This document shows positions 31,641 to 43,000 of a DNA stretch of 64,000 nucleotides, piece after piece. The notes below the pieces were generated by a model. The model saw only the letters and a list, made by a program, of their open reading frames with translations, was not told where the DNA came from and searched no databases. The stretch is from Alopecurus myosuroides. Lineage: Eukaryota > Streptophyta > Magnoliopsida > Poales > Poaceae. The stretch's first letter is position 1; each line of letters opens with the position of its first letter. The stretch is from assembly GCA_028641055.1 (NCBI GenBank), contig CM054062.1, positions 176,161,013-176,225,012 on the forward strand. The letters are read 5' to 3'. Both the position numbers and the translations under genes were made by a program.

Positions 31641-32338
31641 AGTGTCATGGCATGTGGAGAGGAGGACACGAGCATCTCGTCTCTTGGGTGGATCTCCAAG
31701 TGTGGAAAGTTGGGCTTGCTTGGAGGAGGAGGTAGGGTCATGTCTTGTGTCGAAGAAGGCTCCATCATGCCCGTGATGTGGTAGTGTAAGCTATGCCTTG
31801 TAGCATCCTCAAGTGGTTGATGATGATGATATCCTTGGCTAGAATGGTGGCTTGAGTGTGACCTTGTGGAGGTTGGAATGAGTTGCTTTGAAGTCAAGGG
31901 GAGTGTGTCACCAAATTCGTCGCCACCTCCATCAATGATAGATGTGCCATTGACGCCGACTCTAGAGAGGTTGCATCTTTGGTCATTATCTTGAGGATAG
32001 GTTTGAAGAACTCGTGTCAACACTCGTGATGAATTCTCGTCCTCATTGCAATAGACGCTTTCGTCACCATTGGTCGGCATGTCCAAGGAATTGAGAGCAA
32101 CTTGGTGCAAGGCATAGTATTGGCCTTCAGTCATGTAGTCATGGTCACCAACTTGGTTGGCAATCATGATCATCTCGTTGGCAACATTAGAAGCTCTCTT
32201 GTGGATGGTTGGACTTGTCACTTGTGTCATTGGAGCGGAAGTAGAAGAAGAACTTGGAGAGGTTGGCAAGGGATGAACCTCTATCACAATGTCACATGCA
32301 TCAACGTCTACATCATAGAGTGGTATCCTCATGCGCAT
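31641..32338 (-). pseudogene. Element E internal ORF, part right of the solo LTR
   Basis: Open minus-strand frame starting MRMRIPLYDVDVDACDIVIE and rich in Ser, Thr, His and Pro. It includes ANEMIMIANQVGDHDYMTEG. It runs into the solo LTR at 31635. The sequence on the far side (30746 downward) continues it. No conserved domain seen. Confidence 0.4.
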
Positions 32339-32840
32339 GGTGAAGTCGATCTTGTGTCATGGGAGGATTAGCTTCGCACTCTTGATGTTGTTGTTACGCT
32401 TGTGGCGAGGAGGGAAGCTCATGCTCTTGATCATGAAAGTCATAGTTCTTCCTCATAGGATGTCGCACATGGGGTATGAGTAACGATCTCGATGGTGAAG
32501 TGAATCTCGCCTCTTATGTTGAAGAAGGAAGAGGATCATGGCATATATGGCGGTGTAGGCCTTGCTCATGTGCTTGATCATGGAGTACATAGTCCTTCCT
32601 CAAAGTATTTCGCTCATGGAGGTTGTGGTTGGGTGTTGGTGGTGAAGCATCTCTCGCCTCTTGCCTTGATGAAGTAGTGGTATCATAGTGTCCATGGCGA
32701 GGATGTTCTTGATCCTTGTCGAAGGCGAGGTGAGATGAGAAAGCACAATCTTGTTGATGATGAGGTGGAGGCTCCCATTCCTCATGTTGGTGATGACTCT
32801 CATCGTCTTGATGATGCGGTGGATGATGCGGTGTAATTCC

Positions 32841-33360
32841 TTAGTCTCGATGATGCGGTGCTTCATCCAATATGGGAGGAGAAGAATCATGGATAGCATC
32901 TCCATTTGCTTGTTGTTGGCGAGGTCTCTCATGTGGGTCCTCATCAAAAATAGTAAGTGAGAGGTCACTTGGAGCATCTTCACTTGCTTGTTGTTGACAT
33001 GGTCGCTCATGTGGTTCCTCGTCAAACATGGGAAATGAGAGATCATGAGTAGCATCCGTGCTTAGTTGTGGTCGATGTGGGCGCTCATTGGGGTCTTCAT
33101 CAAAGAGAGGAAGTGAAGTAGCATGTTGAGCATTCCCACTTGGTTTTTGTTGATGGTGGTGCTCATTGGGGTCCTCAACAAAGATGGGAAGTGAAGTAGC
33201 AAGTTGAGCAATCCCACTTGGTTGTTGTCGAAGTGGACGCTCATTGGTGTCTTCCTCAAAGAGGGGGAAAGACAATCCATAAGGAGCATTCTCACTTTCT
33301 TGGCATTGAGGAGGTCTCTCATTTGGGTCTTCATCAAAGATAGGCGGTGGAAGCTCATGT
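32841..33360 (-). repeat. 78-bp tandem repeat array in element E (26-residue units)
   Basis: The minus-strand frame 33275-32841, with a partial unit upstream, encodes about seven units built on SLPLFDEDPNERPxxQQxSG. Each unit is 26 residues (78 bp). The acidic/aromatic core F-D-E-D-P-N-E-R-P is the best conserved part. The array lies downstream of the putative gag-like start and is joined to it only through a frameshift. Confidence 0.82.
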
Positions 33361-34120
33361 GGGTCATCCTCATTGGCTTGGCGATGGCGGTCATGATGGA
33401 GAGGATGGCGCCAGTGGTCATTGTGGTGGAGTTGTTGTTGGAGGCATGCTTCGCGAATCCACTAGAAGCAATCTCATGGGCACTTTCTTGATAATGGCCT
33501 TGGTCTTTGTGGTCATTGTGGTGGTGACACACATTTTCCCTTGGAAGCCTTGAATGTGGGCGAGCACCATCCACGAAGCCATGTAGACCATAGTCATGAG
33601 TCGAGCTTGGAGAAGGTGGGTGATGAAGAATATCCGGTCGTAGAGGGTGAACTTGAACAGGGTCACCACGGCCTTGTCGATGTCGAGGTAGTGGTGATGG
33701 CGAGCAATGCTCGAACCAATGTCGTCGCGGAACTTGTGGTGGAGGATGCGGTGAGGTGGTATCAAATCCAGGTTTACCACTCTCTCCCATGTGTCGGTGA
33801 TGATCATGGCGACGATCTTGGTGATGAGCTTGGTGATGAGCTTGTGGTTGCTTGCTCTTGCGTCGTGACTTGGAGGTCGATGATGATCCATGACGGTTGG
33901 CGAGGATGGCCACGTTTCCTTCAATACTCACCATGTGATCATTGAATCGAGTGTGATGAGCTTGAAGTTGATGGTCCAAGCGCTCCAATCCATCACGAGC
34001 AAGTTGGCAAAGCCGAAAGTGTTCATGGTTGTTGACGAAGTTGTGGTAGGCGTTGTTGTTGAAGAATGAGGTTCCTTGAACTTCCGAGCTCGGCCTTGTG
34101 AATACTCCTTCCCTAGCCAT
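33360..34120 (-). pseudogene. Element E putative gag-like N-terminal ORF
   Basis: It starts at an ATG at 34120 (MAREGVFTRPSSEVQG). A helical segment follows (HEHFRLCQLARDGLERLDHQ), then a His/Pro/Arg-rich low-complexity stretch. It lies at the 5' side of the element (minus strand), where gag would be, but no capsid motif or zinc knuckle is visible. The frame shifts before the 26-residue repeats. Gag identity is a guess from position. Confidence 0.35.
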
Positions 34121-34162
34121 CTCAAAAAGAACACAATGGTGATATGATGAAATGGATGTCAC

Positions 34163-35364
34163 ACTTACCCAACGTTACCTTTTTTGGTCGTATTGAGGCT
34201 AGTGGACGAGCCTAGGTGTAGGGCGGTATGTCAAAAGTGAGTCCAAAAAGATCGAAAGAAAACCGCAAACGACAACACACGCGCTATATGTGGAAGGAAA
34301 ATGGGTGAGGAAAGTGGTGAAGAAAAACGACAAATCCGAAGAAAAGTGTGTTGTAAGACGTGGAAGAGAACCATAGAAAAGTTAGCACGAAAACCAATCC
34401 TAGTGGAGGAAAATGATATGGTGGATTATATGGTGGAAGTAAAATGGAACACACACACACACACAAGGGATAAATGGGGTTAGTGCGGCCAATGGACGAG
34501 CGGAGACGAAATGTACCTAACAAAGAGTAAGCTCTATGCCACACCAACACAAGGAGGACGCTAGCTCAAACCACAATTTACAAGAGGCACCTAGATTCGC
34601 ACGGTGGCAACCGGTCACTCTCTTTTCTTTTGCGATGCTAAACTACACGTTCCTACAAGTGATAGCAATTGTCATCGATATTTTCTTCTTTTGGCTCTTA
34701 TTGCTTCTTGTGCTCATTCTCCTTTTTTTATTTTTCGCTTTTTGATGATGATGATGCGGAGGTGATTCCCAAATGCCAATTCCTACTAGAAGCTATTCTA
34801 TCACAAGCGCTAAACTCGCACTCTCAGTGCCACTAATGTGATTCCAAGTGATGTAAAAGAGCTAGTCCAAGTAGGTAAGGTACACAAAGGATGTGGTTAG
34901 TTCAAGAGGAAGAAAGTTATACCTATGCGGTGGATGATCACGGACTTGCGGCCGGTGGATTTCCACGGCGTGTGGATTCGTTGATGTAGTTGCGTAGGTT
35001 ATGTCAATGGCGACGCATAGGAACTTGCCTCGCTCAAATCGGAGCAATGACGACAAAGAAAAACAAGATACAAAATCTGTCCAAGAATCGAAGAGCAGGA
35101 TTTTTCTCTGATTTTTGCTCAAATTCGAAATTCCCTCAAAATCAAGATTTTTTTTGGACAAATTCGGGAAAAGTGGATGAATATAAAGGTGGGGAATGGT
35201 CTTTGGCAACAAATCTACGGATCAAAACCACAAAAAACTCAACAAATCGACAGATCGGTCGAAATCCCTTTTGGCTATTTTTGGTGAAATTTTCGAATTT
35301 ATGGTGGATAGAAGAAAAAATGGTGGAAAAGTATGGGGGTGGAGGTCGGATTCGTGTCAATCTA
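34163..35364 (-). other. Untranslated 5' region of element E
   Basis: About 1.2 kb between the PBS and the first credible ATG. A/T-rich, with simple repeats (a CA run near 34450, a GATGATGAT stretch near 34745). No ORF supported. Confidence 0.5.
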
Positions 35365-35377
35365 GCTCTGGATACCA
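35365..35377 (-). promoter_or_regulatory. Primer-binding site of element E
   Basis: Minus strand TGGTATCCAGAGC, two bases from the LTR end. It resembles the TGGTATCAGAGC class with one inserted C. Confidence 0.75.
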
Positions 35378-35379
35378 TA

Positions 35380-36359
35380 TGATGAAGGGGTTGACCTCTA
35401 GGTTGGCCCGATCTTCACGAATCGATGAAGAACACGAAGAACGCACGAAGAACTCGATGAACACGATCAACACAAGAGGGGGAATCGAGGGGGGAATCAT
35501 GGGCAAACGTGGAAACACAAAGGGGTGATAAATAGCGAGAACCTAAGAACCCCAAATCTCCCGTAAACTAAACCCCGAGGGCCGCCTACGGGACGATCGA
35601 TCCAACTGAACTCACCTTTATTGAAACCGCTTCACACCCGTGGTCGGTCCACCACGCCAATAGAACCTCAAGGATGAACAAGAGGGAGATTGGGCAATTT
35701 CTCACTAGATCCCGAAGGGATAGGATAGGTATTGTGGTGAATCTTGATACGATCCTAGATACACATCATAGGAGTATCCTCACAAGAGGATTCACCTCAC
35801 AAGAGGGATACAAGGGCAATGCCCGAAGTTCTCAATTCATCTCTAAACCCTAGATCTAGCCACCGGAGTCCCTTATATAGCCTAGGGGGTAGGTGGGGGT
35901 GAAACGGGCATTTTCCTCTTGTTTTCATGAAGCAGCAGGGGGCCGGCCGGGGTGGGGTCCAGGGGTTTCCGAGGGGGGCCCGGCCTGGCTCCAGGGTGCA
36001 GCCGGTCTGAGGCCGGGGTGGGATGAGGGGAGGCCGGCCCCAGGAGCGGAGGAGGCCGGCCTAGCCGGGGGTTGAGGCCAGGGGCTCTGTTTCTCCCCTT
36101 TCTCCCTCGTCTCTTCTCCGTTCTCTACGCCGTCTTCTCCCACTTCCTTACTAGCTTCTCGGGCATTGTTTTGGGCATGATCTTGAGCATCGAGGGCACC
36201 GTCTTGGGCTCCATGGTGTGATCCAACCTAGGCATGAAGAGGGGTATTTCACGAGGTAGCGCACCGTTCACTAAGTCACCGGAAACATACAGAGATAGGA
36301 GTGAGTTCGCCTTGTCGTGTATCGATGGGGTGCTTGGTGGAATAGGGTGGGCTGCATCA
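35380..36359 (-). repeat. 5' LTR of element E (right copy)
   Basis: Ends TGATG…CATCA, with a TATATAAGG motif (minus strand) near 35871-35880. It differs from the left copy by substitutions and several indels, including an extra ~20 bases (gattcacctcacaagagg) near 35790 and gaps in the GC-rich stretch. Confidence 0.88.
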
Positions 36360-36364
36360 GGATA

Positions 36365-37952
36365 CCAGGTTATAGGATAGATAATCGTTCTATCAAGATG
36401 GGATCTCGAATGAGTTGCTTGATTGTATCGTTCGTAGAGAGTTCAAACCTTTGCATTCTTGTCATAATCTTTCTTGGTTCTTATTTGGTTTTCTCCATGT
36501 GTGGTTTTAGATCTTTTCATGTTCTTCATGGCAAGCTCAAGTTTATCAAAAACGGATTTTGTATGGAGAACTTATTGTGTTTTTGTTATTGGAGGTTTTG
36601 CCGATTCCTATCTTATAGAGAGGTCTAGAATTTTCTCATTTGGTTTTATCCTCCCTTGTTGTACTATGCTGTTTCTATGCATAATATTGTATAGCTCGTC
36701 GTTGATATTCCAATGAGCCCAAGAACGTTAAAAACGGAGTCCAGATGCAAAAGATATGACCATTTTCGTATCACTGTTTTGGCAGTTTTCAGGGGGCGGA
36801 AATTCCGGTTTAGTGCTGAAAATTTCCGGCCAGCTGGAAATTTCTTGGGCAAATATCCGACCTAGCACCAGAGAGCATGCACTCGTGCTCCAGGGGGTCT
36901 TGCTTCGTCCGGAAATTTCCGACCCAGGGGCCAGAAATTTGCGGGTAAGTACCAAAATTCCAACCGGGACGGTTGTTACAGCCATATTTCGTGGGAAGCT
37001 ATAAATAGCCTTCCTCTTCCTCAAGAGGAGGTTGCCTAGCCCTTTTTCTCTCTCCTCCATTGTTTACCTTAAATATTTTTGGTTTCTCTCAATCTCTCCA
37101 ATGATTCTTGCCCCTTTTTAGAGAAAAAGAGAGAGGAGATCTAGATCTACTATTCCACCAAACAATCTCTCCTCTTAGTAAGGGGAATCCATTGGATCTA
37201 GATCTTGGGATTCATTAGTTATTTTCCTTGTTCTTCCTCTTTCCTCCCTCCATAGCATTAGTTTCTTTGGTGGGATTTGGGAGAGAAGTATTTGAACACT
37301 TTGTGTGTTCTTACCATTGCATTAGGTCCATCGATTTGAGTTCCCCGCGGGATTCATGAAAGAGAAGTTCGTGAGATTGTTACTCTTGGGTGCTTGGTCA
37401 CCGGAGATATTGTTTCTCTTGGGTGCATTGAGTACCCTAGACGGTTAGTGCTTGGAGATTCTACCTTGTTGCAAAAATCTTCGTTGATAACCTCCAAAAA
37501 GCTTCTACCTTGTTTGGTCACCGTCTTCAAGACGACCTCATAGTGGAAAATGAGCATGTCCCTCAACGGAGAAGCTCAAAGAGAATAGGGTGAGCACAAC
37601 GATGTGTTTGAGTGGCTTGGCAGCTCCACACCCCTCCAAAGAAGACGTACTTCCCTTGGGAAGGAACTTCGGTAATGTCTCTTTGTGTTTCGGTTATTTT
37701 TATACTTTGAGATTGTTACTTATGCAATTATCTTTGTGATAGCCATTGTGGTTGAAGTCGTCTATATTGCTATCACTTGGTTGTATATCTTGCTTAGATT
37801 AAGTTGCTGGTGCACATAGGTGAACCTAGCTTATATAGGTTTTTGTGCTTGATAAATTAAACGCTAGTTTTATTCCGTATTTATTCAATTCTAAACCGTA
37901 ACTATTGTAAAGCGCCTATTCACACCCTCTAGGAGGCATCCTTGTACTTTCA
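36365..37952 (+). repeat. 3' LTR of element F, right piece
   Basis: Resumes F's LTR after element E and ends CTTGTACTTTCA. No gene is supported. A TATA-like ctataaatagcc near 37000 precedes a pyrimidine-rich leader and may be F's promoter. Confidence 0.8.
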
Positions 37953-38219
37953 GTGGTGAATCTGGAAGCACCGGGACGCGGACGTCTTCTACAACATATT
38001 CCCCTCGGTAGCCTCGCTACTCGAAACTATCAAAGCGGAGGCTCGTGACTGGGCATGTGCAAGGGCACGTGGCCTTCGCCAGGTCCTTCCCTAGGATAGC
38101 CTAGTTTGGTGTTGAGTGGTAAGGCTTGGTGCTCCCTATCTTGAGCTTGTACATAAAAAAGCTCTTTTATATCAATGCATCGAAACACAAGGCTTTTGTG
38201 TTTTGGTGAAAAAAAAACA
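37953..38219 (+). mobile_element. 3' end of a non-LTR retrotransposon (LINE)
   Basis: The frame IWKHRDADVFYNIFPSVASL then LLETIKAEARDWACARARGL resembles the C-terminal end of plant L1-type LINE ORF2 proteins. It ends in TAG near 38096. An untranslated tail follows and ends in an A-run (about 38210-38218). An in-frame TGA (37957-37959) sits just upstream. The 5' part is missing, cut by element F or by ordinary 5' truncation. Confidence 0.7.
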
Positions 38220-38244
38220 AAGCATTATCTCTCTTTATTCTCAG

Positions 38245-38410
38245 TGAGAAAGTAACAGTCGCCAAGCCGAACATTACATTCCAAGGGGAAGGGTTCAAGG
38301 AAACGGTTCTTGTGTGGAACCACGCAACAAAGACCTCAAACGACAACACCAATAGTGTTTCCGTAGATATAATGGCAGCAGGCTTCATCGCCAAGAACAT
38401 AACTTTCAAG
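38245..38410 (+). pseudogene. Pectinesterase-like (pectin methylesterase) single exon
   Basis: A 166-base segment with a canonical acceptor (tttattctcag, ending 38244) and donor (AAG|GTAAAA) encodes KVTVAKPNITFQGEGFKETV, then SVSVDIMAAGFIAKNITFK. Carbohydrate-esterase family 8 pectinesterases have this order: a beta-helix strand with ITFQG-G, a variable loop, then ADGF-ARNITFKN. It is open throughout. No other exon is within reach: a LINE tail lies ~25 bases upstream and other repeats lie downstream. It is a remnant or captured fragment of a cell-wall gene. The catalytic aspartates lie in exons that are absent here. Confidence 0.75.
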
Positions 38411-38458
38411 GTAAAAAACCAATTAACTTCATGTAGCTTTTGCATCAGTGAAACATTA

Positions 38459-38558
38459 GGGCTCCTTTGGTTTGTCGTATTTGTAAGGAATTTTGGAGCA
38501 TTCTAATACTTGGATTTTTTTTTCTTCTACAATGCACCTTGATTGTGTCCAAAGCCCT
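38459..38558 (+). mobile_element. Possible small MITE
   Basis: GGGCTCCTTTGG at the left and CCAAAGCCC at the right are imperfect inverted ends ~100 bases apart, next to TTA/TAG. The start phrase is common in grass MITEs. Assignment is weak. Confidence 0.35.
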
Positions 38559-38587
38559 AGAAAGAACCGACTTTCCCTCACTAGAGG

Positions 38588-40038
38588 CAGTGGCGGACCC
38601 AGGATTTAGCCAAGGCCAGGGCTAATTTCTATTGCCCAAAAATTATGAAAAAAAACCTATAGATCCGCTCCCAACAACATAATATATGAGGCAAATCACA
38701 CAAAACGTTTAATATTTAACCAAACGACAATAAGGAAGGCAAAAGATAGTGAGCCGCATAATAGCATGAACCACACATGTTTAATACCTAAATGAAGAAA
38801 CGTTGCTCTGATACTAGCCTACCATTTCCTCATCATTCATAGGAGAAGCACCAGAACCTACGAAGACAAGAAAAACAATTAGAAAGTAGTTTAGAAAATA
38901 CATGATACATAGATTGTATTGATAGTAAATAACTTACCACTAGCCTCACGTGGTATTTGTTTCTTTTGTTACCTCAAATTTTGGAAACACTCCAAAATCT
39001 TATTATCATTGATGCTTGTAAATATGCCTCACTCAATATAACATAACATACTATGATTCATCCAACCATCAATCATCTTGTTCCTTAAATCTGTCTTGAT
39101 AATCTTCATTGCCAAGAATGCTCTTTCCACAGTTGTTGTTGCAACCGGCAAAATTAAAGCTAACTCAATAAGACGTTATACCAGTGGAAAGGTCTTGTGT
39201 CTCTTTGTTTGAACCATCTTCAAAGAAAGTTTCCCAAGATCAATACAATTTGCAAAGTTGGGATCATATCTTGCATCAACAATAAATGTGCCAAGCTGGT
39301 CCCGAAGTACTATACACTCATACTAGGAGAAGTCATCAGCATACATTCTTGCAAGTTCAGTTAACTTTTCAATATCAAAATTATCAAAAGAATCTCTGGA
39401 TCAATACAAGCTATGCACCTCAATAGCTGAGTAGACCTTTCAGCAAAGCGATTATTAAACTCAACAATAATCTGAACAAGCACCACATTGAATATTTCAT
39501 GATGGAAATGCTCATACTAAGTTACTAACTGGCTGCCCTGACCCCTCGAACGTCCTCTAGCTAGTATTTTATCTTCCATATTTGGCACAACAATATTATG
39601 CGCAAGACAAAATCCTTCTGTATCTTCCAAAAGCTCATTCCATCCAATGTTTCTTAGTTCCTCAATTGTCTTTAGTGTACTACCAATCAGACCTACATCA
39701 CGTACAATATTTTGATCTTTATTTTGCAAACACGTTGATAGATCATTAGTATTTCCAAGAATTCTAATCATAAGATTCGTTATAAAGACAAACTCAAAGC
39801 TTTCATTTTCTCCAACAAACCTGAAGCTATAGTTTTTTGTGTTGCATTGGTGGCATCATCACTTAGATTCTCTAATATATGTAGGACTCATTTCCACATA
39901 TGAACAAGACTACATAAGGTTTTATGACGAGATCCCCAACAAGTATCCCTTGGCCTTGCAAGATTAGTTTGTTGGCTATTTCCTCTTCCTGGAAAGATAA
40001 CACCAGACTCAATTTGGTTCAAAATCTCATCATCCTGA
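38588..40038 (-). mobile_element. hAT DNA transposon, 3' part, truncated by element A
   Basis: The left end CAGTGGCGGACCCAGGATTT is a typical hAT terminus. Protein remnants on the minus strand belong to the hAT transposase (zinc-finger/dimerisation type). The other terminus is not seen, because element A begins at 40039 inside the coding part. The rest may lie beyond element B. Confidence 0.75.
38820..40038 (-). pseudogene. hAT transposase remnant
   Basis: Minus-strand pieces in order. First, 40035-39850 reads DEILNQIESGVIFPGRGNSQ and a following RPRDTCWGSRHKTL-type segment (the D-T-R-W-x-S-H-Y-K motif region). Then 39771-39517 is open with RILGNTNDLSTCLQNKDQNI and NELLEDTEGFCLAHNIVVPN. Then around 39190-39050 comes RLIELALILPVATTTVERAF, followed by KIIKTDLRNKMIDGW, the hAT C-terminal dimerisation motif. 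Stops and frameshifts separate the pieces. The zinc finger and first catalytic region are missing. Confidence 0.72.
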
Positions 40039-43000
40039 TGTAACACCTGGGGTGTTACCCTAATAGAGAGTTGTTTGTTTTTTTTTTTTTGCTTGCATCA
40101 TATGCATCACATTGCATTGCACCATGTTTGCATCACAACTGAAAATTCAAAACAATTTAAACTTTCATCCCCTGCTCAAAATTTCCAATTTCAAAATTTC
40201 AAACTAAACCACTCAATTGTTTTTCACTGGTTGAATTTGTTTTAATCAACTTGCTTGTTAATAAAATGTTCCCTGTTATTAAAACCCTAATGGAAAAATT
40301 CCAAAAATTCAAATCAAATCAATCTTATTTATCATATTTCAATATGGGTTTAAATATTAAGATTTGGCAAACAAATTTAAATTCAATAATGTTTGTTTAA
40401 TTGCTTGAGCTTATTAACTAGAATTTGCTTTTCCAAATTTCCCAAATCAAACATTATTTGAAATTCCACTAACCACTTAAACATCAAACTAATATTTCCA
40501 ATTTTGAAATCATTAACTAACCTTTGCTTTGCTTATTGTTTTGCAACTTAATAGAAATTATTTATCAAATAAAAACCCCAAACTCTATTTGAAAAGTTCA
40601 ACTAACAACTTTAATTCAATTAAAATTTCCACCTTGTGAAAATATGCTAACATTGCTTTCATTTTCTGTTTTGAAAAAAGTAATAAATAAAAATATCTAA
40701 TAAAATAAACCACCCCAAAACCCCAACCTAGCCTTCTCTCTTTCTTTTCTTTTCTACAAGCAAAAAAAAAAGAAGGAAGAAAAAAATAGAAGAGAGGGGT
40801 GGAGAGAGAGGCAGCCCACCCCCCTTTTTTCCCTTTTCTTCCCAAGCCCATCTCCTGCTGGCCCAGTACCCCTTCGAGGGGGCACCTTTCTTCCTCCCGG
40901 TGATGTCATATCTGTACGAACACCAAAACCACCGCAGGATCTTTTCCTTCCCCCTCCGATGCTAGCCGTACCGAGCTCGCCCCCCCCCCCATATAACCTA
41001 CCCTATGCCTAGCCTAGCCCTAGAACCCTAGCGCCGCCACTTCTCTCCTTCCGTTTTCCCCCACCGTTTTCCTCTGCTTCTTCTGAGCCTGCACGGGAGA
41101 GTTACAGAGAGCAGGGAGCTCACCACCTCTGCCTCCCGTCGCCCCACCGCCTTGGTCGCCTCGAAGCTGCGCCGTTGGCGGGAATGGAACGCCGGCGTCC
41201 TCCGCATCGTCTACGCGGGAGATCGGAGCCGGAGCCGCGCCAGGGAGGCGCTGCGCGTCCGCGTTCTCCGGCGAGTTCCCTGCCATGCACCGCGTTCGCC
41301 TCCAGCAGAACAGCACGGCATCATCGCCTCGCCTCGTCTACGCACCGATCGGGCCCCTCGAGGTGAGCCACACCTCCATCAGCCCCCTTTCCCTCCTCCC
41401 GTCATGCTCTGTGACCGGCCGTCGAGCCGTGTGCGTGATCGCCGCCGGCCAGCTTCGTTGGTTCCTCTCCGTCGCCAAAGCCTGAATCGTTGTCTGTTCA
41501 AAGTTTCAGTTAGCAGTCGTCGAGCTACCTTTTCTTCTGTCAGTCGCGGTAACATTCAGAAACCGCAGCTCAGCGCAGCGGCAGTGAGCGCCCGCGCGCG
41601 AGCAGTCGATCGCGTGTTCGATTCCCCCGGCCGCGGCCTTTTCTTTCCTTTTTAACCGCGCGCGCCGGGGCGGGCCCCGCTGGTCAGTGACCGCGGTGGC
41701 TGCGTGGCGGACACCCGCGCCTCGTCAGCACCCGCGTGGCGCTAGGGCCCGCAGGTCAGCCGCTATGGCTGGCTCTGCCCTCGGTGAACCCGTCCCAGAT
41801 CCAGATCTGGATCCGGATCTTTGCAGAGAGGCCCCTGCCTCCACTTTTCTTTCGCAAATCGGTCCCTGTCTTTTGCAAAATAAACCCTAAACTTCAAATG
41901 CTCCTAATTTTCAAACCACAAATCCAAATGACACAAATTTTATATGTATCCCAAACAAAATTTCATGAACTTTTCAAATATGCCATTTGTTATCTGTTTT
42001 GCCCATTTCAAATTGTTTCAAATTTCAAATTCAAACAATTCTTTTCCAATTTGGTTAATTCCATAATTAATTCATACTTAATTCAATTAACTCAAATAAA
42101 ATATGTTTTTCAGTCCAAATTCATTGTACTTTCTGTTTATCAACTTTGTTTTGCAATTTGGACAATTAAAATTAATGTTATTTAATAATCCTTAAATTGG
42201 TTAATTAAATTGCATAATTAATAACTTGCAAATGGTTGCTCCAAATTAAATACTCAAAACATGTTTTTCATCCAAAATCAAATGCCACACTTGGATATCA
42301 ACTTGTTTTCTGGTTTGCAACAATTAATTTGAATAATTGTTTCACCTCCTATTTAATGCAATTTAAATTACCAAAATTCATAACTAATTCATTTTAATTC
42401 CAAATCAAACAAATAAAATATGTTTTCCAATCAGTTTCATGGCCTTAACATGTTCATGCCATCCATATCTCTGTTTGCATCTTATCTTGTGCACTTTAGA
42501 TCTTGTTATGCATGTTCACCTATATGACAACATATGGAATGTGTGGGGTAATTATTTCCAGCTGTTGCCCCTTCCATTTAAATTGCCTAACTCATCTACT
42601 TTATTGTTTGCCATGCTAAACAACAATTAAATTGATGGTTATATAACCAACTTGAACCAATCTCTATTTCTCCGGACTCCGGTTCCGATTAAATTGCTTA
42701 AGTTGTTTCCCCTGTTGCATCTTGCCATGTCATGCATATAAAATAGGATCATGCTGGATCTTTTGCCGTAGTAGTAATTGTTGCATCCGGTGTTTGTTCG
42801 AGGTTCATTGCTTCTTCCCGGATAGGATGTTGAGATGATGTGAGCAACGACAAGTTCTGCTACCTTGCGGGATCTCAGGCAAGTATACTCACTTGCTGCC
42901 AAATGGCTGCCTTTCATCACTTGTTACCGATTCTTTCCGTTGTTCTTATTCTAGTCTGTTGATACGATGCTTGTGTCTCGATCCTATTATATGTTTACCT

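Larger units (their letters stand above)
28318..36359 (-). mobile_element. Element E: non-autonomous LTR retrotransposon with coding tandem repeats
   Basis: Two ~985-bp LTRs (28318-29307 and 35380-36359) share TGATG…CATCA ends. Minus-strand orientation follows from a PBS next to the right LTR and a purine tract next to the left LTR. The flanking pentamers are GGAGA (28313-28317) and GGATA (36360-36364), one mismatch. The internal region has Met-started frames rich in His, Ser and Pro plus two in-frame repeat arrays, and no RT, integrase or protease motif. A solo LTR of the D family is inserted at 30747-31635. It would need another element's enzymes to move. Family unknown. Confidence 0.8.
25798..37952 (+). 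mobile_element. Element F: 3' part of an LTR retrotransposon, probably copia, interrupted by element E
   Basis: The internal 3' region (25798-27488) is A/T-rich and non-coding. A polypurine tract ATGGGGGAGAT (27479-27488) precedes an LTR that starts TGAAAGTGGATGG (27489). That LTR ends CTTGTACTTTCA at 37952, making TGAAAGT/ACTTTCA terminal inverted repeats. Element E splits the LTR between 28317 and 36360. No pol remains, so the copia assignment rests only on the PPT/LTR style. Confidence 0.7.

Noticed and set aside
41152..41655. 167-codon ORF repeated almost unchanged at 46086-46589
   Set aside because: Its conservation only reflects the duplicated LTR of element A. It lies in the GC-rich leader and is not kept in B or C.
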